Source: Psychroflexus sp. ALD_RP9 (GTDB lineage Bacteria > Bacteroidota > Bacteroidia > Flavobacteriales > Flavobacteriaceae). Taken from it: DNA of 64,000 nucleotides. Of this stretch, positions 46,029-55,046 are shown in pieces. Below the pieces are notes generated by a model, which worked only from the letters and a program-made list of their open reading frames with translations, ran no database searches and was not told the origin of the DNA. Made by a program: the position numbers and the translations under genes. The first letter of the stretch is position 1. Every line of letters starts with the position of its first letter. The DNA lies in NCBI RefSeq assembly GCF_017311165.1, contig NZ_CP062973.1, positions 682,001 through 746,000 on the forward strand. The letters run 5' to 3'.

Positions 46029-47468
46029 CTAAAAATCAGCGTTTTGTGGGGTTCTAGGATAAGGAATCACATCACGAATATTGCCCATACCAGTTGCAAA
46101 CAATACGAGTCGTTCAAAACCTAAACCGAAACCTGAATGTACGCATGTGCCAAACTTACGTGTTTCTAGATACCACCAAAGTTCATCTTGATCTACATTG
46201 AGTTCTTGCATTTTTGATTTTAGGACATCAAAACGTTCTTCTCGTTGTGAGCCACCAACAATTTCACCAATACCAGGAAATAATATATCCATGGCACGAA
46301 CTGTTTTTTGATCATCGTTTAGTCGCATATAAAAGGCCTTTATTTTAGCTGGATAATCGAATAAAATTACTGGACACTTAAAGTGTTTTTCAACTAGAAA
46401 ACGCTCGTGCTCACTTTGTAAATCTGCGCCCCATTCTTCAATAATGTAATCGAATTTTTTCTTTTTATTAGGTTTTGAGTTTTTAAGAATATCGATCGCT
46501 TCAGTATAACTCACTCGCTTAAATTGATTATTAATGACAAAGTCTAATTTTTCACGCAACGGCATTGGTGAGCGATCTTTTTCAGGCTTAGATTTTTCTT
46601 CTTGTAAAAGGCGCTGTTCTAAAAACTCTAAATCGTCTTGGCAATTTTCAGTAATATATTTTAAAACGTGTTTAATAAAATCTTCTGCCAAGTCCATATT
46701 ACCATCTAAATCACAGAAGGCCATTTCTGGTTCAATCATCCAAAATTCAGCTAAGTGACGTGATGTATTTGAATTTTCAGCTCTAAATGTAGGCCCAAAT
46801 GTGTACACATTCCCTAAACCTAAAGCGTAAGTTTCAGCTTCAAGCTGGCCGCTAACTGTTAAGTTGGTTTCTTTTCCAAAAAAGTCTTGTTTATAATCAA
46901 TCTCTCCTGTTTTAGTTTGAGGAGCATTTTTTAAGTCTAAATTGGTTACTTTAAACATTTCGCCAGCACCTTCGGCATCACTACCTGTAATAATTGGTGT
47001 ATTAACATAAAAAAAGCCATTAGAGTTAAAGTAATCGTGCACTGCATAAGACAGTTTGGCTCTTATTCGCATAATCGCTCCAAATGTATTTGTACGAACT
47101 CTAAGATGGGCTTGTTCTCTTAGCTTTTCAAGACTATGACGCTTTGGCTGTAGTATGGTTTTTTTAACTTCATCAGTATCTGCAAGTCCTAAAATATCAA
47201 CCTCAGAAACTTCAACTTCTACCGATTGACCTTTGCCTTCGCTTTCTTTTAAAACGCCAGAAACTCTAATAGCAGAACCAATTGTAATTTGACTTAAAAG
47301 TGTTTTATCAAAATTTTCAAAATCAACAACGCATTGCAAGTTTTTAAGTGTTGAGCCATCATTTAATGCAATAAATCGATTACTTCTAAATGATTTTACC
47401 CAACCATATACATTATAATCTTGATGTAAATTAGGTGATGATAATATACTTGCTATCGTTGACTTCAT
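46029..47468 (-). CDS. asnS: Asparaginyl-tRNA synthetase
   Basis: Class II synthetase charging tRNA-Asn. The 479-aa product has the N-terminal OB-fold anticodon-binding domain (VYGWVKSFRSNRFIALNDGS, about 20-39) and the catalytic core. Motif 2 is seen as FGPTFRAENSNTSRHLAEFWMIEPE and motif 3 as GFGLGFERLVLFATGM. Having AsnRS means the indirect GatCAB route is not needed for Asn. It is the first gene of an operon, with a TATATTTG -7 about 20 bp upstream. Confidence 0.97.
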   Translation of the reverse strand: MKSTIASILSSPNLHQDYNVYGWVKSFRSNRFIALNDGSTLKNLQCVVDFENFDKTLLSQITIGSAIRVSGVLKESEGKGQSVEVEVSEVDILGLADTDEVKKTILQPKRHSLEKLREQAHLRVRTNTFGAIMRIRAKLSYAVHDYFNSNGFFYVNTPIITGSDAEGAGEMFKVTNLDLKNAPQTKTGEIDYKQDFFGKETNLTVSGQLEAETYALGLGNVYTFGPTFRAENSNTSRHLAEFWMIEPEMAFCDLDGNMDLAEDFIKHVLKYITENCQDDLEFLEQRLLQEEKSKPEKDRSPMPLREKLDFVINNQFKRVSYTEAIDILKNSKPNKKKKFDYIIEEWGADLQSEHERFLVEKHFKCPVILFDYPAKIKAFYMRLNDDQKTVRAMDILFPGIGEIVGGSQREERFDVLKSKMQELNVDQDELWWYLETRKFGTCVHSGFGLGFERLVLFATGMGNIRDVIPYPRTPQNADF

Positions 47469-47488
47469 ATCTATTTTTTTAGAGAAAG

Positions 47489-47496
47489 CAAATATA
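47489..47496 (-). promoter_or_regulatory. -7 promoter element for asnS
   Basis: TATATTTG on the minus strand, a perfect consensus, 20 bp before the asnS ATG at 47468. No matching TTG -33 is clear. The mRNA leader would be about 14-17 nt. Confidence 0.55.
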
Positions 47497-47840
47497 AATC
47501 TTATTGTAGGCTTTTAAAACTTTTGCTGTGAATAATCAAACCAAATTTAAATCTAAATAATGATTAAAATTTACCTTCAAATTAAAAAACTAGAAGCTGT
47601 CTTTTAAATTTTAAGAAAAAAAACTTAAAAAAAGTGGAAAATATACCTAATACTAGGTATTGATTTATAAAAGGTTAGTATTTACTTTTATAAAAGTTAA
47701 AAGTTCTAACCAAACTAATTTGAAATAGCTTTTGTAAATTAATGAGGTAAAACTTACTGTAGTATTATAACAAGTAATTGTTTTAGTACATTAAAATTAC
47801 TTCATGTTGTTAAGTAAATTGGGGAATTGCTTACAACAAC
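47497..47840 (+). other. Non-coding gap, candidate small-RNA body
   Basis: This is most of the only gene-free stretch over 300 bp in the window (47469-47956). No credible open frame is seen on either strand. It is very A/T-rich, with a 7-bp hairpin ATACCTA/TAGGTAT at 47643-47660 and a palindrome ACTTTTATAAAAGT near 47684. It ends at a strong plus-strand terminator (47841), though both neighbours lie on the minus strand. A plus-strand transcript is inferred. The only promoter-like element is a partial AACTTTTG at 47518-47525 without a properly spaced TTG. Confidence 0.35.
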
Positions 47841-47874
47841 AATCCAGCCTTCGGGCTGGATTTTGTTTTTATTT
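47841..47874 (+). terminator. Strong plus-strand terminator without an assigned gene
   Basis: Stem AATCCAGCC (47841-47849) and GGCTGGATT (47854-47862) with the extra-stable C(TTCG)G tetraloop, followed by TTGTTTTTATTT. Read on the minus strand the stem is followed by GTTGTTGTAAGC, a poor U-tract, so it is oriented for plus-strand transcription. The nearest plus-strand gene upstream is more than 4 kb away. Confidence 0.8.
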
Positions 47875-47956
47875 AAGGATACAAAACTTTACAGACGTTT
47901 AGATTTTAAACTGAACACTAAAGTTAAATGATATAAGTAATTAATATACTTATTAA

Positions 47957-50347
47957 TTAATCATCGTCATCTTCATCTATAATCTGTAAGTGTGGTTTCT
48001 TCATCGTTTCTTTATTGGCTATACTTCGCTCTAAAGAAAGTAATAACGACGGCAAGAGTAATAAATTTGCCAACATCGCAAATAACAAGGTTGCAGAAAC
48101 TAAACCACCTAAGGCAACTGTACCACCAAAACTAGAAATCATAAAAACAGAAAATCCAAAAAACAATACAATAGATGTGTAAAACATACTAACTGCTGTT
48201 TCGCGTAATGATGGATAAACCGAACGTCTTATTTTCCAGTTATTGGCTTTTAATTCTTGCCTATACTTTGCTAAAAAGTGTATGGTGTCGTCAACACTTA
48301 TACCAAATGCTATGCTAAATACAAGTATGGTAGATGGTTTTATAGGAATGCCTATAAAACCCATCATTCCAGCTGTCATGATTAAAGGCAATAAATTTGG
48401 AATTAAAGAAATAATAATCATTCTAAACGATCTAAACATCCAAGCCATGAATATGGCGATTAACACAACAGCTAAACCTAAAGATAATATTAAGTTATTA
48501 ACTAAATAATAAGTTCCTTTTTGATAGATGAGAGCTTTACCGGTTAATGTCACCTCATAACGATCTTTAGGGAATAACTTATCAATTTCAGGTTGCAAGC
48601 GATTTTCAATTTGCTCAATTTCATCTGTACCAATATCTTTCATGAATATAGTCATCCTAGCATATCGACCTGTTGAATCTACATATGAAGTAATACCATC
48701 TTCTGAATTAGATAAGCTTTTAAAATATGGCATCATAAAATTTCGTTCAGCTCGCGTTGGCAATTGGTAGTATTTGTCATTACCATTATAATAAGCTTGT
48801 TTGGCAAATTTGGCTAGATTAACCACCGAAATTGGTTTTGATAATTCTTCAATCTCAAGAATTTCAGACTCTAAAGCATCCATTTTTTGAAGAGTTGAAA
48901 GCTTAACAACACCATTTTTACGATTCGTATTGATTAGGATCTCAAGCGGTAAAACACCATCAAACTCTTTTTCAAAAAATTTAATTTCTTTAAAAAATTC
49001 AGCTTGTTGCGGCATGTCTTCAAGCAGACTGCCAGAAACGCGAATCTTGTAAATTCCTATAATGCTTAAAACTAAAATAAATACAGCCATAAAATAAATG
49101 GCAACTCTATGATGTTTAACCATTTTCACCATCCACTCTACAAAACCTTCAATCCAATGTTTACCTAAATGTTTTAAATGCTTTTCTTTAGGTGAAGGCA
49201 TGTAGCTATAAATAATAGGAATAATAAATAGACTAAGTAAAAATATAGCAACAATATTTATAGAAGCTAAAACACCAAACTCTACTAACAACTCACTTTG
49301 AGTAAAAATAAAGGTCGCAAAGCCAGAAGCTGTTGTCAAGTTAGTCATTAAGGTTGCATTACCCACTTTGGTAATAACACGTTGAAGTGACTTGGCTTTA
49401 TTACCATGTTTTTTGATTTCTTGCTGATATTTATTTATTAAGAAGATACAATTTGGTATGCCAATAATTATAATAAGTGGCGGAATTACAGCGGTTAATA
49501 CGGTAATTTCATATCCTATTAGACCAATAAAACCAAAAGCCCACATAACACCAATTACAACTGTAAACATCGCTATTAAAGTGGCTCTAAATGATCTGAA
49601 AAAGAAAAAGAATATAAAAGAAGTTACTAATAAAGCGGCAAGAACAAACCATTGTATTTCATCAACAATATTTTGAGAATTTAAGGTTCTAATGTATGGC
49701 ATTCCTGAAACTTTGAGATCTTTATTGTTAGATGTCTCAAAGTGTTCTATTAAAGGTTGAAGTTTTTGGATTATAAATTCTTTTCTAGCTTTATTATCAA
49801 CAACGCTGTCTTTCAAATAAACAGCTGTTTGAACTGTTTGTGTCTTGGAGTTAAACACTAAACCTTCATAAAAAGGATAGTTATTAAATAATTGATTTCT
49901 GTATTTAGTAAGTCGATCGGCTGATAGTTTTGATAAGCTATCACTTAAAATAGGCGTAAATTCAAATCGCTTAGGGTTTTCATTCTTAGATAAAGTCATC
50001 AAGTTATGAATCCCTAAGACAGATTCAACCTCATCGAAACTTTCTAATTCTAAGGCAAGATTTCTCCATTTTGTAAAACCTTCAACTGTAAATAAGCTTG
50101 AATCTTGTGTTGCTATAGTAACTAGGTTACCATCATTTCCAAAAATGGTTTCAAAGCTTTTATACTGTAAATTAATTTCAGCATCATCAGGAAGTAAATT
50201 GGCTTCGGTGTAAGAAAAACGCATATTTTTCCACTGGAAAGCTAATAAAATAGTACAAATGGTTATTAAGCTAATTATTAAGATACGATTTCTTAAAATA
50301 GCACCGGCAATTGTATTCCAAAACCCAAAGCTAAATAGCTTTTGCAT
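47957..50347 (-). CDS. RND/MMPL-superfamily exporter
   Basis: A 796-aa inner-membrane protein with two repeats, each of a periplasmic loop and six helices (sterol-sensing-like/MMPL layout): helix 1 near residues 20-38, a loop, then a helix cluster from about 225. The second half repeats with helix 7 near 415. Proteins of this type (COG1033) export lipids or hydrophobic compounds; the substrate is unknown. The motif SIAFGISVDDTIHFLAKYRQE near 700 is typical. The start is the ATG at 50347; a TTG 6 bp upstream adds two residues only. A consensus promoter lies just upstream. Confidence 0.85.
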   Translation of the reverse strand: MQKLFSFGFWNTIAGAILRNRILIISLITICTILLAFQWKNMRFSYTEANLLPDDAEINLQYKSFETIFGNDGNLVTIATQDSSLFTVEGFTKWRNLALELESFDEVESVLGIHNLMTLSKNENPKRFEFTPILSDSLSKLSADRLTKYRNQLFNNYPFYEGLVFNSKTQTVQTAVYLKDSVVDNKARKEFIIQKLQPLIEHFETSNNKDLKVSGMPYIRTLNSQNIVDEIQWFVLAALLVTSFIFFFFFRSFRATLIAMFTVVIGVMWAFGFIGLIGYEITVLTAVIPPLIIIIGIPNCIFLINKYQQEIKKHGNKAKSLQRVITKVGNATLMTNLTTASGFATFIFTQSELLVEFGVLASINIVAIFLLSLFIIPIIYSYMPSPKEKHLKHLGKHWIEGFVEWMVKMVKHHRVAIYFMAVFILVLSIIGIYKIRVSGSLLEDMPQQAEFFKEIKFFEKEFDGVLPLEILINTNRKNGVVKLSTLQKMDALESEILEIEELSKPISVVNLAKFAKQAYYNGNDKYYQLPTRAERNFMMPYFKSLSNSEDGITSYVDSTGRYARMTIFMKDIGTDEIEQIENRLQPEIDKLFPKDRYEVTLTGKALIYQKGTYYLVNNLILSLGLAVVLIAIFMAWMFRSFRMIIISLIPNLLPLIMTAGMMGFIGIPIKPSTILVFSIAFGISVDDTIHFLAKYRQELKANNWKIRRSVYPSLRETAVSMFYTSIVLFFGFSVFMISSFGGTVALGGLVSATLLFAMLANLLLLPSLLLSLERSIANKETMKKPHLQIIDEDDDD

Positions 50348-50366
50348 AATCAATATTTAGAGTTTG

Positions 50367-50395
50367 CAAATGTAAAAAACCATTGCTTATTTCAA
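50367..50395 (-). promoter_or_regulatory. Promoter of the RND exporter gene
   Basis: Minus strand: TTG (50393-50395), 18-bp spacer, TACATTTG (50367-50374), 19 bp before the ATG at 50347. It sits in the 56-bp gap after the DUF5686 gene, so the exporter has its own start. Confidence 0.75.
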
Positions 50396-50403
50396 ACTTA
50401 AAA

Positions 50404-52692
50404 TCAAAGCTTTAGATAAAAGGTAAACTTAAAGGATAGGTTGTCTTCAAAAACAGGTAAGTGATATGCACCATAACGATAAGCAAAACTCAAACCAAAA
50501 CCGTAAAGTATATTATTTAATTCAAAACCAGCTTCGTTATACAGCTCGTTTAGTGTATTAAAATTAACGAGTTGATGTTGCTCTATTTCGCTAAAACCAC
50601 CTATTGCATGCCGACTTATCAAAACTAATTGCGGTTGCGATAAGTTTGAGAACTTAAATTTATTGAATCTATGTTTAACATGTAAGGTTGCTTGTCGTGT
50701 ATTGAAAAATTCGTTAAAATACATTGTTTCAAAACTTTTTACACCTGCTACCGAAAATCGATTTATAATATTTTCTTTGTTAGGGCTGTTGGGAAATGCA
50801 TGAAAAACATGGGTTATTGGAATGTCTCCAAAACCAATATTTCCTTCTAGTGTAAATTCTGTTTGTTGTCCATTTACATATCTTTGATTTAAGCTAGCTT
50901 TTGCGCTAACTTTAGTAAAATTGAAATCGCCTTCTAACAAATTTGCAAAGCTTTGTTCAACTTGAGCACTAATAGATGGCGAATTTTCTTGTGCTAAATA
51001 TATTCGATTATCAAGCGCTATATTTTTAGAGTTAGGCATCCAGCGTAAACTTAATTTAGCTGTAGAGAGACTATAATTTTCAAAAATACCGTCGGAAGTT
51101 CTAAATGAGTAAGAACGTGTTTGATCTATATCAGTTTTTTCAAGTCTCAACTCACTTAGTAACTGTGGCGTAAAATTATGTTGTAGACTTAAGCCTAATT
51201 TTTCGTACTGATAGAAATAGGTAATATTAACTAAACGTGGTTCAAAAATTGAATACACACGCTGATCTGTTAAATATGCATTTGTGCCAACTTCTTTAAT
51301 ATCATTCTCGTAATGTAAATTAAACCATGTATTAGTAGGTTTATTTAAATTTAGGCCACCACTAAAACCATACTTAAAGCTTGTATCTTTAGTACCATAA
51401 GCAGAATAAGCTCCTAGCCTAAACCAATCAGAAAATTGTTGATTGGTCTGCAAACCTAAACCTAATCTAAAGCCTTCATAATTATTAACTTTAATTAAAC
51501 GTGTTAAATCAACATCTAAAAATTCAATCGGTAAAAAGCCTTGTTCGAATGCGTTGATTCGCCTTATTCGACCATTTAAATTTTGATTTTCAATATATTG
51601 ATTTAGTGCCAATGGTTGGTTGGGTGGTTGTGATAAAAACAAATTTGCAAGACTCTGCCAATTCGTTTCATCAAGGAATGCTTTTTTGGCTCTATAGTAA
51701 GTGTTTACTAATTTCATATTTTGAGAGTTAGGCAACTCAAGCTGAGATGTATAAAGCCTATAAAAATTAAGTTGCGCATATTCTGATGAATCTGATAGCC
51801 TAGATTGAATTAACCCAAAATTTAAACCTCCACCAAAAAAAGAAAGTTTTTGACCTCCTTCACCACCAGAAATTTTTAAATTTTGAGACACAGGCCATTT
51901 CTTTTCCCTATCAAACTGTACTCTTGTCCAAGCCTTATAGCTGCTGCGATTTAATAAAACTACATCTGAGATTGAATGATGTTGTAAATCAATAATAACG
52001 TAACCTTCCCAGTCAGAAATTTTCTGGCTTGACTTAAAATAGAACACAACAAAATTTGGCTTCGAGACTACTTGAAAAAAATCATAGCCTTTATAACGCT
52101 TGTTACCAATCGGAGAAAAAACCTGCTGAGAGAAAACTTCTAAATAAGCTTTAAACATATTAAAACTCAACACTTCACGACTAAGCATTTTTTGGTTAAC
52201 TTTTTCAAAACCGTTTAAATCAATCTCTTCAATTTCAACTGTAGTTGAATTTTTAAAAACGTTTAAACGGCTTGATTTTCGTAAATCGAAGCTTGGTGTA
52301 GTTGAGTTATTGGGAATTATTTTGGTTCGTTCATAGGTTTTAGCTGAAAAACCTCTAAGACGAGTTTGACTAATAATACTATCTAATAGGTTTTTTTGCG
52401 TTAGCGATATTGGATTTAGTTGAACTTTCTGCTCAAGTTGAAGTTGAGCATTTTTATGCAGTAAAAATGAAGTTGAATGGAAATTAGGTGCAAATACTTC
52501 TACCGAATCAGTTGTATTAGAAAAAACAAAACCACCATTGGCATTTTGTATAAAAACCTGTTGGTGGTTGTAAGCAATTGCATTATATATTGATTGATCT
52601 TCAGCATTAAAAACACATATTGAATCTATTTTATGCTGAGCAAGCATTAAGCTTACTTGACAAAGACCAATAAAGAAGCAAATTATTTTCAA
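50404..52692 (-). CDS. DUF5686 family outer-membrane protein
   Basis: A 762-aa protein of a Bacteroidota family of unknown function. It has a signal peptide (residues 1-18, LMLAQ) and a short carboxypeptidase-regulatory-like N-terminal region (about 20-95). The DUF5686 core follows (VVSKPNFVVFYFKSSQKISDWEGYVIIDL near 215-245), then a C-terminal barrel-like region of alternating strands ending FKFTFYLKL. It lies 20 bp after frr on the same strand, so it may be transcribed with pyrH-frr. Confidence 0.75.
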   Translation of the reverse strand: MKIICFFIGLCQVSLMLAQHKIDSICVFNAEDQSIYNAIAYNHQQVFIQNANGGFVFSNTTDSVEVFAPNFHSTSFLLHKNAQLQLEQKVQLNPISLTQKNLLDSIISQTRLRGFSAKTYERTKIIPNNSTTPSFDLRKSSRLNVFKNSTTVEIEEIDLNGFEKVNQKMLSREVLSFNMFKAYLEVFSQQVFSPIGNKRYKGYDFFQVVSKPNFVVFYFKSSQKISDWEGYVIIDLQHHSISDVVLLNRSSYKAWTRVQFDREKKWPVSQNLKISGGEGGQKLSFFGGGLNFGLIQSRLSDSSEYAQLNFYRLYTSQLELPNSQNMKLVNTYYRAKKAFLDETNWQSLANLFLSQPPNQPLALNQYIENQNLNGRIRRINAFEQGFLPIEFLDVDLTRLIKVNNYEGFRLGLGLQTNQQFSDWFRLGAYSAYGTKDTSFKYGFSGGLNLNKPTNTWFNLHYENDIKEVGTNAYLTDQRVYSIFEPRLVNITYFYQYEKLGLSLQHNFTPQLLSELRLEKTDIDQTRSYSFRTSDGIFENYSLSTAKLSLRWMPNSKNIALDNRIYLAQENSPSISAQVEQSFANLLEGDFNFTKVSAKASLNQRYVNGQQTEFTLEGNIGFGDIPITHVFHAFPNSPNKENIINRFSVAGVKSFETMYFNEFFNTRQATLHVKHRFNKFKFSNLSQPQLVLISRHAIGGFSEIEQHQLVNFNTLNELYNEAGFELNNILYGFGLSFAYRYGAYHLPVFEDNLSFKFTFYLKL

Positions 52693-52712
52693 TAAAGTAA
52701 ACTAAGTAACAG

Positions 52713-53267
52713 TTAAACTGTCATGATTTCTTTTTCTTTAGCCGCATAGATATTATCTATTCTAGCGACAAACTTATCAGTTAGCTTTTGAACATCATCT
52801 TCTAAGTCTTTTTGCGTATCTTCAGGTAGGTCTAGTTTTTTCAAATCAGCTAAAGCACTTCGACGGTCATTCCTAACACCAACCTTAGCTTCTTCGGCCT
52901 CAGCTTTAGCTTGTTTAGCCAGTTGTTGACGGCGTTCCTCAGTTAATGGCGGTACATTTATAATAACGTTGTTACCATTATTTGAGGGATTAAATCCTAA
53001 ATTAGCATTTTGAATACCTTTTTCTATTTCAGGAATTAAGCCTTTCTCAAAAGGCTGAATTGACAATGTTCTAGCATCAGGTGTGTTAATATTACTAACC
53101 TGACTTAAAGGTGTTTGCGAGCCATAATACTCGACCATTACAGAATTTAGCATGGTTGGGTTTGCTTTTCCAGCTCTAATATTAATCAATTGCTTTTCTA
53201 AGTGCTTTATAGCATTTTGCATAGCTTCTTCTGCGCTATCCAAAATAAAATCTACATCTTCATTCAT
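52713..53267 (-). CDS. frr: Ribosome recycling factor
   Basis: Splits the post-termination ribosome with EF-G. The 184-aa product has the RRF signature: MQNAIKHLEKQLINIRAGKANPTML near residues 16-40, ISIQPFEKGLIPEIEKGI and LTEERRQQLAKQAKAEAEEAKVGVRNDRR. Length is standard. It follows pyrH by 14 bp, the conserved pair in nearly all bacteria. Confidence 0.97.
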   Translation of the reverse strand: MNEDVDFILDSAEEAMQNAIKHLEKQLINIRAGKANPTMLNSVMVEYYGSQTPLSQVSNINTPDARTLSIQPFEKGLIPEIEKGIQNANLGFNPSNNGNNVIINVPPLTEERRQQLAKQAKAEAEEAKVGVRNDRRSALADLKKLDLPEDTQKDLEDDVQKLTDKFVARIDNIYAAKEKEIMTV

Positions 53268-53281
53268 ATGTAATAATTAAA

Positions 53282-53989
53282 TTATAGATTAACTTTTGTT
53301 CCTATGTTTTCTCCTGAGACAACTTTAAATAGGTTGCCTCTCGTATTCATATCGAATACGATAATTGGTAATTCATTTTCTTGACTTAAAGTAAATGCTG
53401 TCGTATCCATTACTTTAAGACCTTTTTTGAGCACATCTTCAAAAGTGATAAAATCAAATTTTGTAGCATTTTGATTCTGCTCGGGATCTTCAGTGTAAAT
53501 ACCATCAACACGTGTTCCTTTTAAAATAACATCAGCTTCAATTTCGATTGCCCGTAAAACAGCTGCTGAATCGGTTGTAAAATATGGATTTCCAGTACCT
53601 CCACCGAAAATTACTACGCGGCCTTTTTCAAGATGTCTCATAGCTTTACGTCTTATAAAAGGTTCTGCAACTTCATTAATTTTGATGGCAGATTGTAATC
53701 GGGTTTGAATCCCGTTATTTTCGCAAGCACTTTGCAAGGCTAAACCATTAATAACCGTAGCTAACATTCCCATATGATCGCCTTGAACACGATCCATTCC
53801 TTTACTTGCACCAGCAACACCTCTAAATATATTTCCACCACCTATAACGATAGCTACTTCTACGCCTTTCTCTACAAGTGTTTTAATTTCTTTTGCATAG
53901 TCGTTCAAACGTTCAGGATCAATACCGTATTGACGATTTCCCATTAGTGCTTCTCCTGACAATTTAAGTAAAACTCGTTTGTAATGCAT
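53282..53989 (-). CDS. pyrH: Uridylate kinase
   Basis: Converts UMP to UDP; hexameric, allosterically controlled by GTP and UTP in other bacteria. The 235-aa product begins [15 protein letters not shown] with the phosphate loop, and has [13 protein letters not shown] and [21 protein letters not shown]. The frame is open for 32 more codons upstream, but those cross the -7 element and are not family-like. The start has AATT just before the ATG. It heads pyrH-frr. Confidence 0.96.
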   Translation of the reverse strand: MHYKRVLLKLSGEALMGNRQYGIDPERLNDYAKEIKTLVEKGVEVAIVIGGGNIFRGVAGASKGMDRVQGDHMGMLATVINGLALQSACENNGIQTRLQSAIKINEVAEPFIRRKAMRHLEKGRVVIFGGGTGNPYFTTDSAAVLRAIEIEADVILKGTRVDGIYTEDPEQNQNATKFDFITFEDVLKKGLKVMDTTAFTLSQENELPIIVFDMNTRGNLFKVVSGENIGTKVNL

Positions 53990-54008
53990 AATTCTGGATA
54001 TTGTTTTG

Positions 54009-54016
54009 CAAATATA
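54009..54016 (-). promoter_or_regulatory. -7 promoter element for pyrH-frr
   Basis: TATATTTG on the minus strand, a perfect consensus, 19 bp before the pyrH ATG at 53989. Its place fixes the pyrH start, since an upstream start would be outside the transcript. Confidence 0.6.
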
Positions 54017-54076
54017 GGTATTATAGGATTTGATTTTACATTCGAAGTTTACTTTTTGAATAACTAAGTGAAACAA

Positions 54077-54107
54077 AAAAGCCAACTAATAAAATTAATT
54101 GGCTTTT
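54077..54107 (-). terminator. Terminator after tsf
   Basis: Stem AAAAGCCAA/TTGGCTTTT (54077-54085 and 54099-54107) with further inner TAAT/ATTA pairing. On the minus strand it is followed by a T run (TTTGTTTC). It lies 22 bp past the tsf stop and ends the rpsB-tsf unit. Confidence 0.75.
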
Positions 54108-54128
54108 AAAACTAAGTTATAAATTATT

Positions 54129-54956
54129 TTACCCTAAGGCAACACGCTCAAATGCAACTACCTCAGCATCTTTACCAAGATTAGCTTTGACGTGATCTGA
54201 AACAGAAATTTTGTTATCTTTGATAAATGCTTGATTAACTAAAGTATTGTCTTTAAAGAAACGTTTAAGTTTTCCTTGAGCAATTTTGTCTAACATATCT
54301 TCAGGCTTACCTTCCTGACGTAATTGGTCTTTAGCTATTTCGATTTCTTTTTGGATTGTTGCTTCATCAACACCATCTTGATTTAATGCAACTGGGTTCA
54401 TAGCGGCTGCTTGCATAGAAACATCCTTAGCAACTTCCTCTGCCTGATCTCCAGCTGTTGATAAGCCTGTTAAAACAGCAATTTTATTACCAGCGTGAAT
54501 GTAAGAACCAACAAAAGGAGCTTCTAAAGTTTTGAAAGCACCAATTTCAAGTTTCTCTCCAATAACACCTGTTTGTTCAATTAATTTTTCTTCAACTGTT
54601 AAGCCTTTAAAATCTTGTTTTAATAACTCTTCTTTAGAAGATGTATTCAATGCAAGTTCAGCTAATTCTGTAGCTAATTCAACAAAGCTGTCGTTTTTTG
54701 CAACAAAATCAGTTTCGCAATTAAGTGAAACTATAACACCTTTAGATGCATCGGCATTAACTTTGGCGATAACAGCACCTTCAGATGAATCTCTGTCGGC
54801 TCTTTTAGCAGCAACTTTTTGACCTTTTTTACGAAGCACTTCGATTGCTGTATCAAAGTCACCTTCAGCTTCAACTAAAGCTTTTTTACAGTCCATCATA
54901 CCAGCGCCAGTGGCTTTTCTTAATTTATTTACTTCTGCAGCAGTTATTTTTGACAT
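54129..54956 (-). CDS. tsf: Elongation factor Ts
   Basis: Guanine-nucleotide exchange factor for EF-Tu. The 275-aa product has the N-terminal UBA-like domain (MSKITAAEVNKLRKATGAGMMDCKKAL) and the TDFVAKN signature (NCETDFVAKNDSFVELA, about 79-95). The second core domain follows, with HAGNKIAVLTGL and DVSMQAAAMNP. It lies 90 bp after rpsB, with a hairpin in between. Confidence 0.97.
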   Translation of the reverse strand: MSKITAAEVNKLRKATGAGMMDCKKALVEAEGDFDTAIEVLRKKGQKVAAKRADRDSSEGAVIAKVNADASKGVIVSLNCETDFVAKNDSFVELATELAELALNTSSKEELLKQDFKGLTVEEKLIEQTGVIGEKLEIGAFKTLEAPFVGSYIHAGNKIAVLTGLSTAGDQAEEVAKDVSMQAAAMNPVALNQDGVDEATIQKEIEIAKDQLRQEGKPEDMLDKIAQGKLKRFFKDNTLVNQAFIKDNKISVSDHVKANLGKDAEVVAFERVALG

Positions 54957-54980
54957 AACGTAATTTTTAATTTTAATGTG

Positions 54981-55016
54981 AAAGTCGTTTGAAATTTTGA
55001 CAAATCAAACGACTTT
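54981..55016 (-). promoter_or_regulatory. Intergenic hairpin between rpsB and tsf
   Basis: A perfect 12-bp stem AAAGTCGTTTGA (54981-54992) with TCAAACGACTTT (55005-55016) and a 12-nt loop. On the minus strand it is followed by CACATTAAAATT, not a T run, so it is probably not a complete terminator. It could be a partial terminator, a processing site or a protein-binding leader that sets the rpsB/tsf ratio. Confidence 0.55.
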
Positions 55017-55046
55017 ATAATATGATAGTAATTTACTTACAAAGAA

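Noticed and set aside
47841..47874. Reading the hairpin as the terminator of the RND exporter gene
   Set aside because: The RND gene does lie upstream of it on the minus strand, but the minus-strand side lacks a T run, while the plus-strand side has a strong one. It remains possible as a weak bidirectional element.
53990..54085. Extended start of pyrH 32 codons upstream
   Set aside because: It crosses the TATATTTG promoter element and the residues are not family-like.
54532..54822. Plus-strand open frame inside tsf
   Set aside because: EF-Ts fully explains the region; the opposite frame is a shadow of it.
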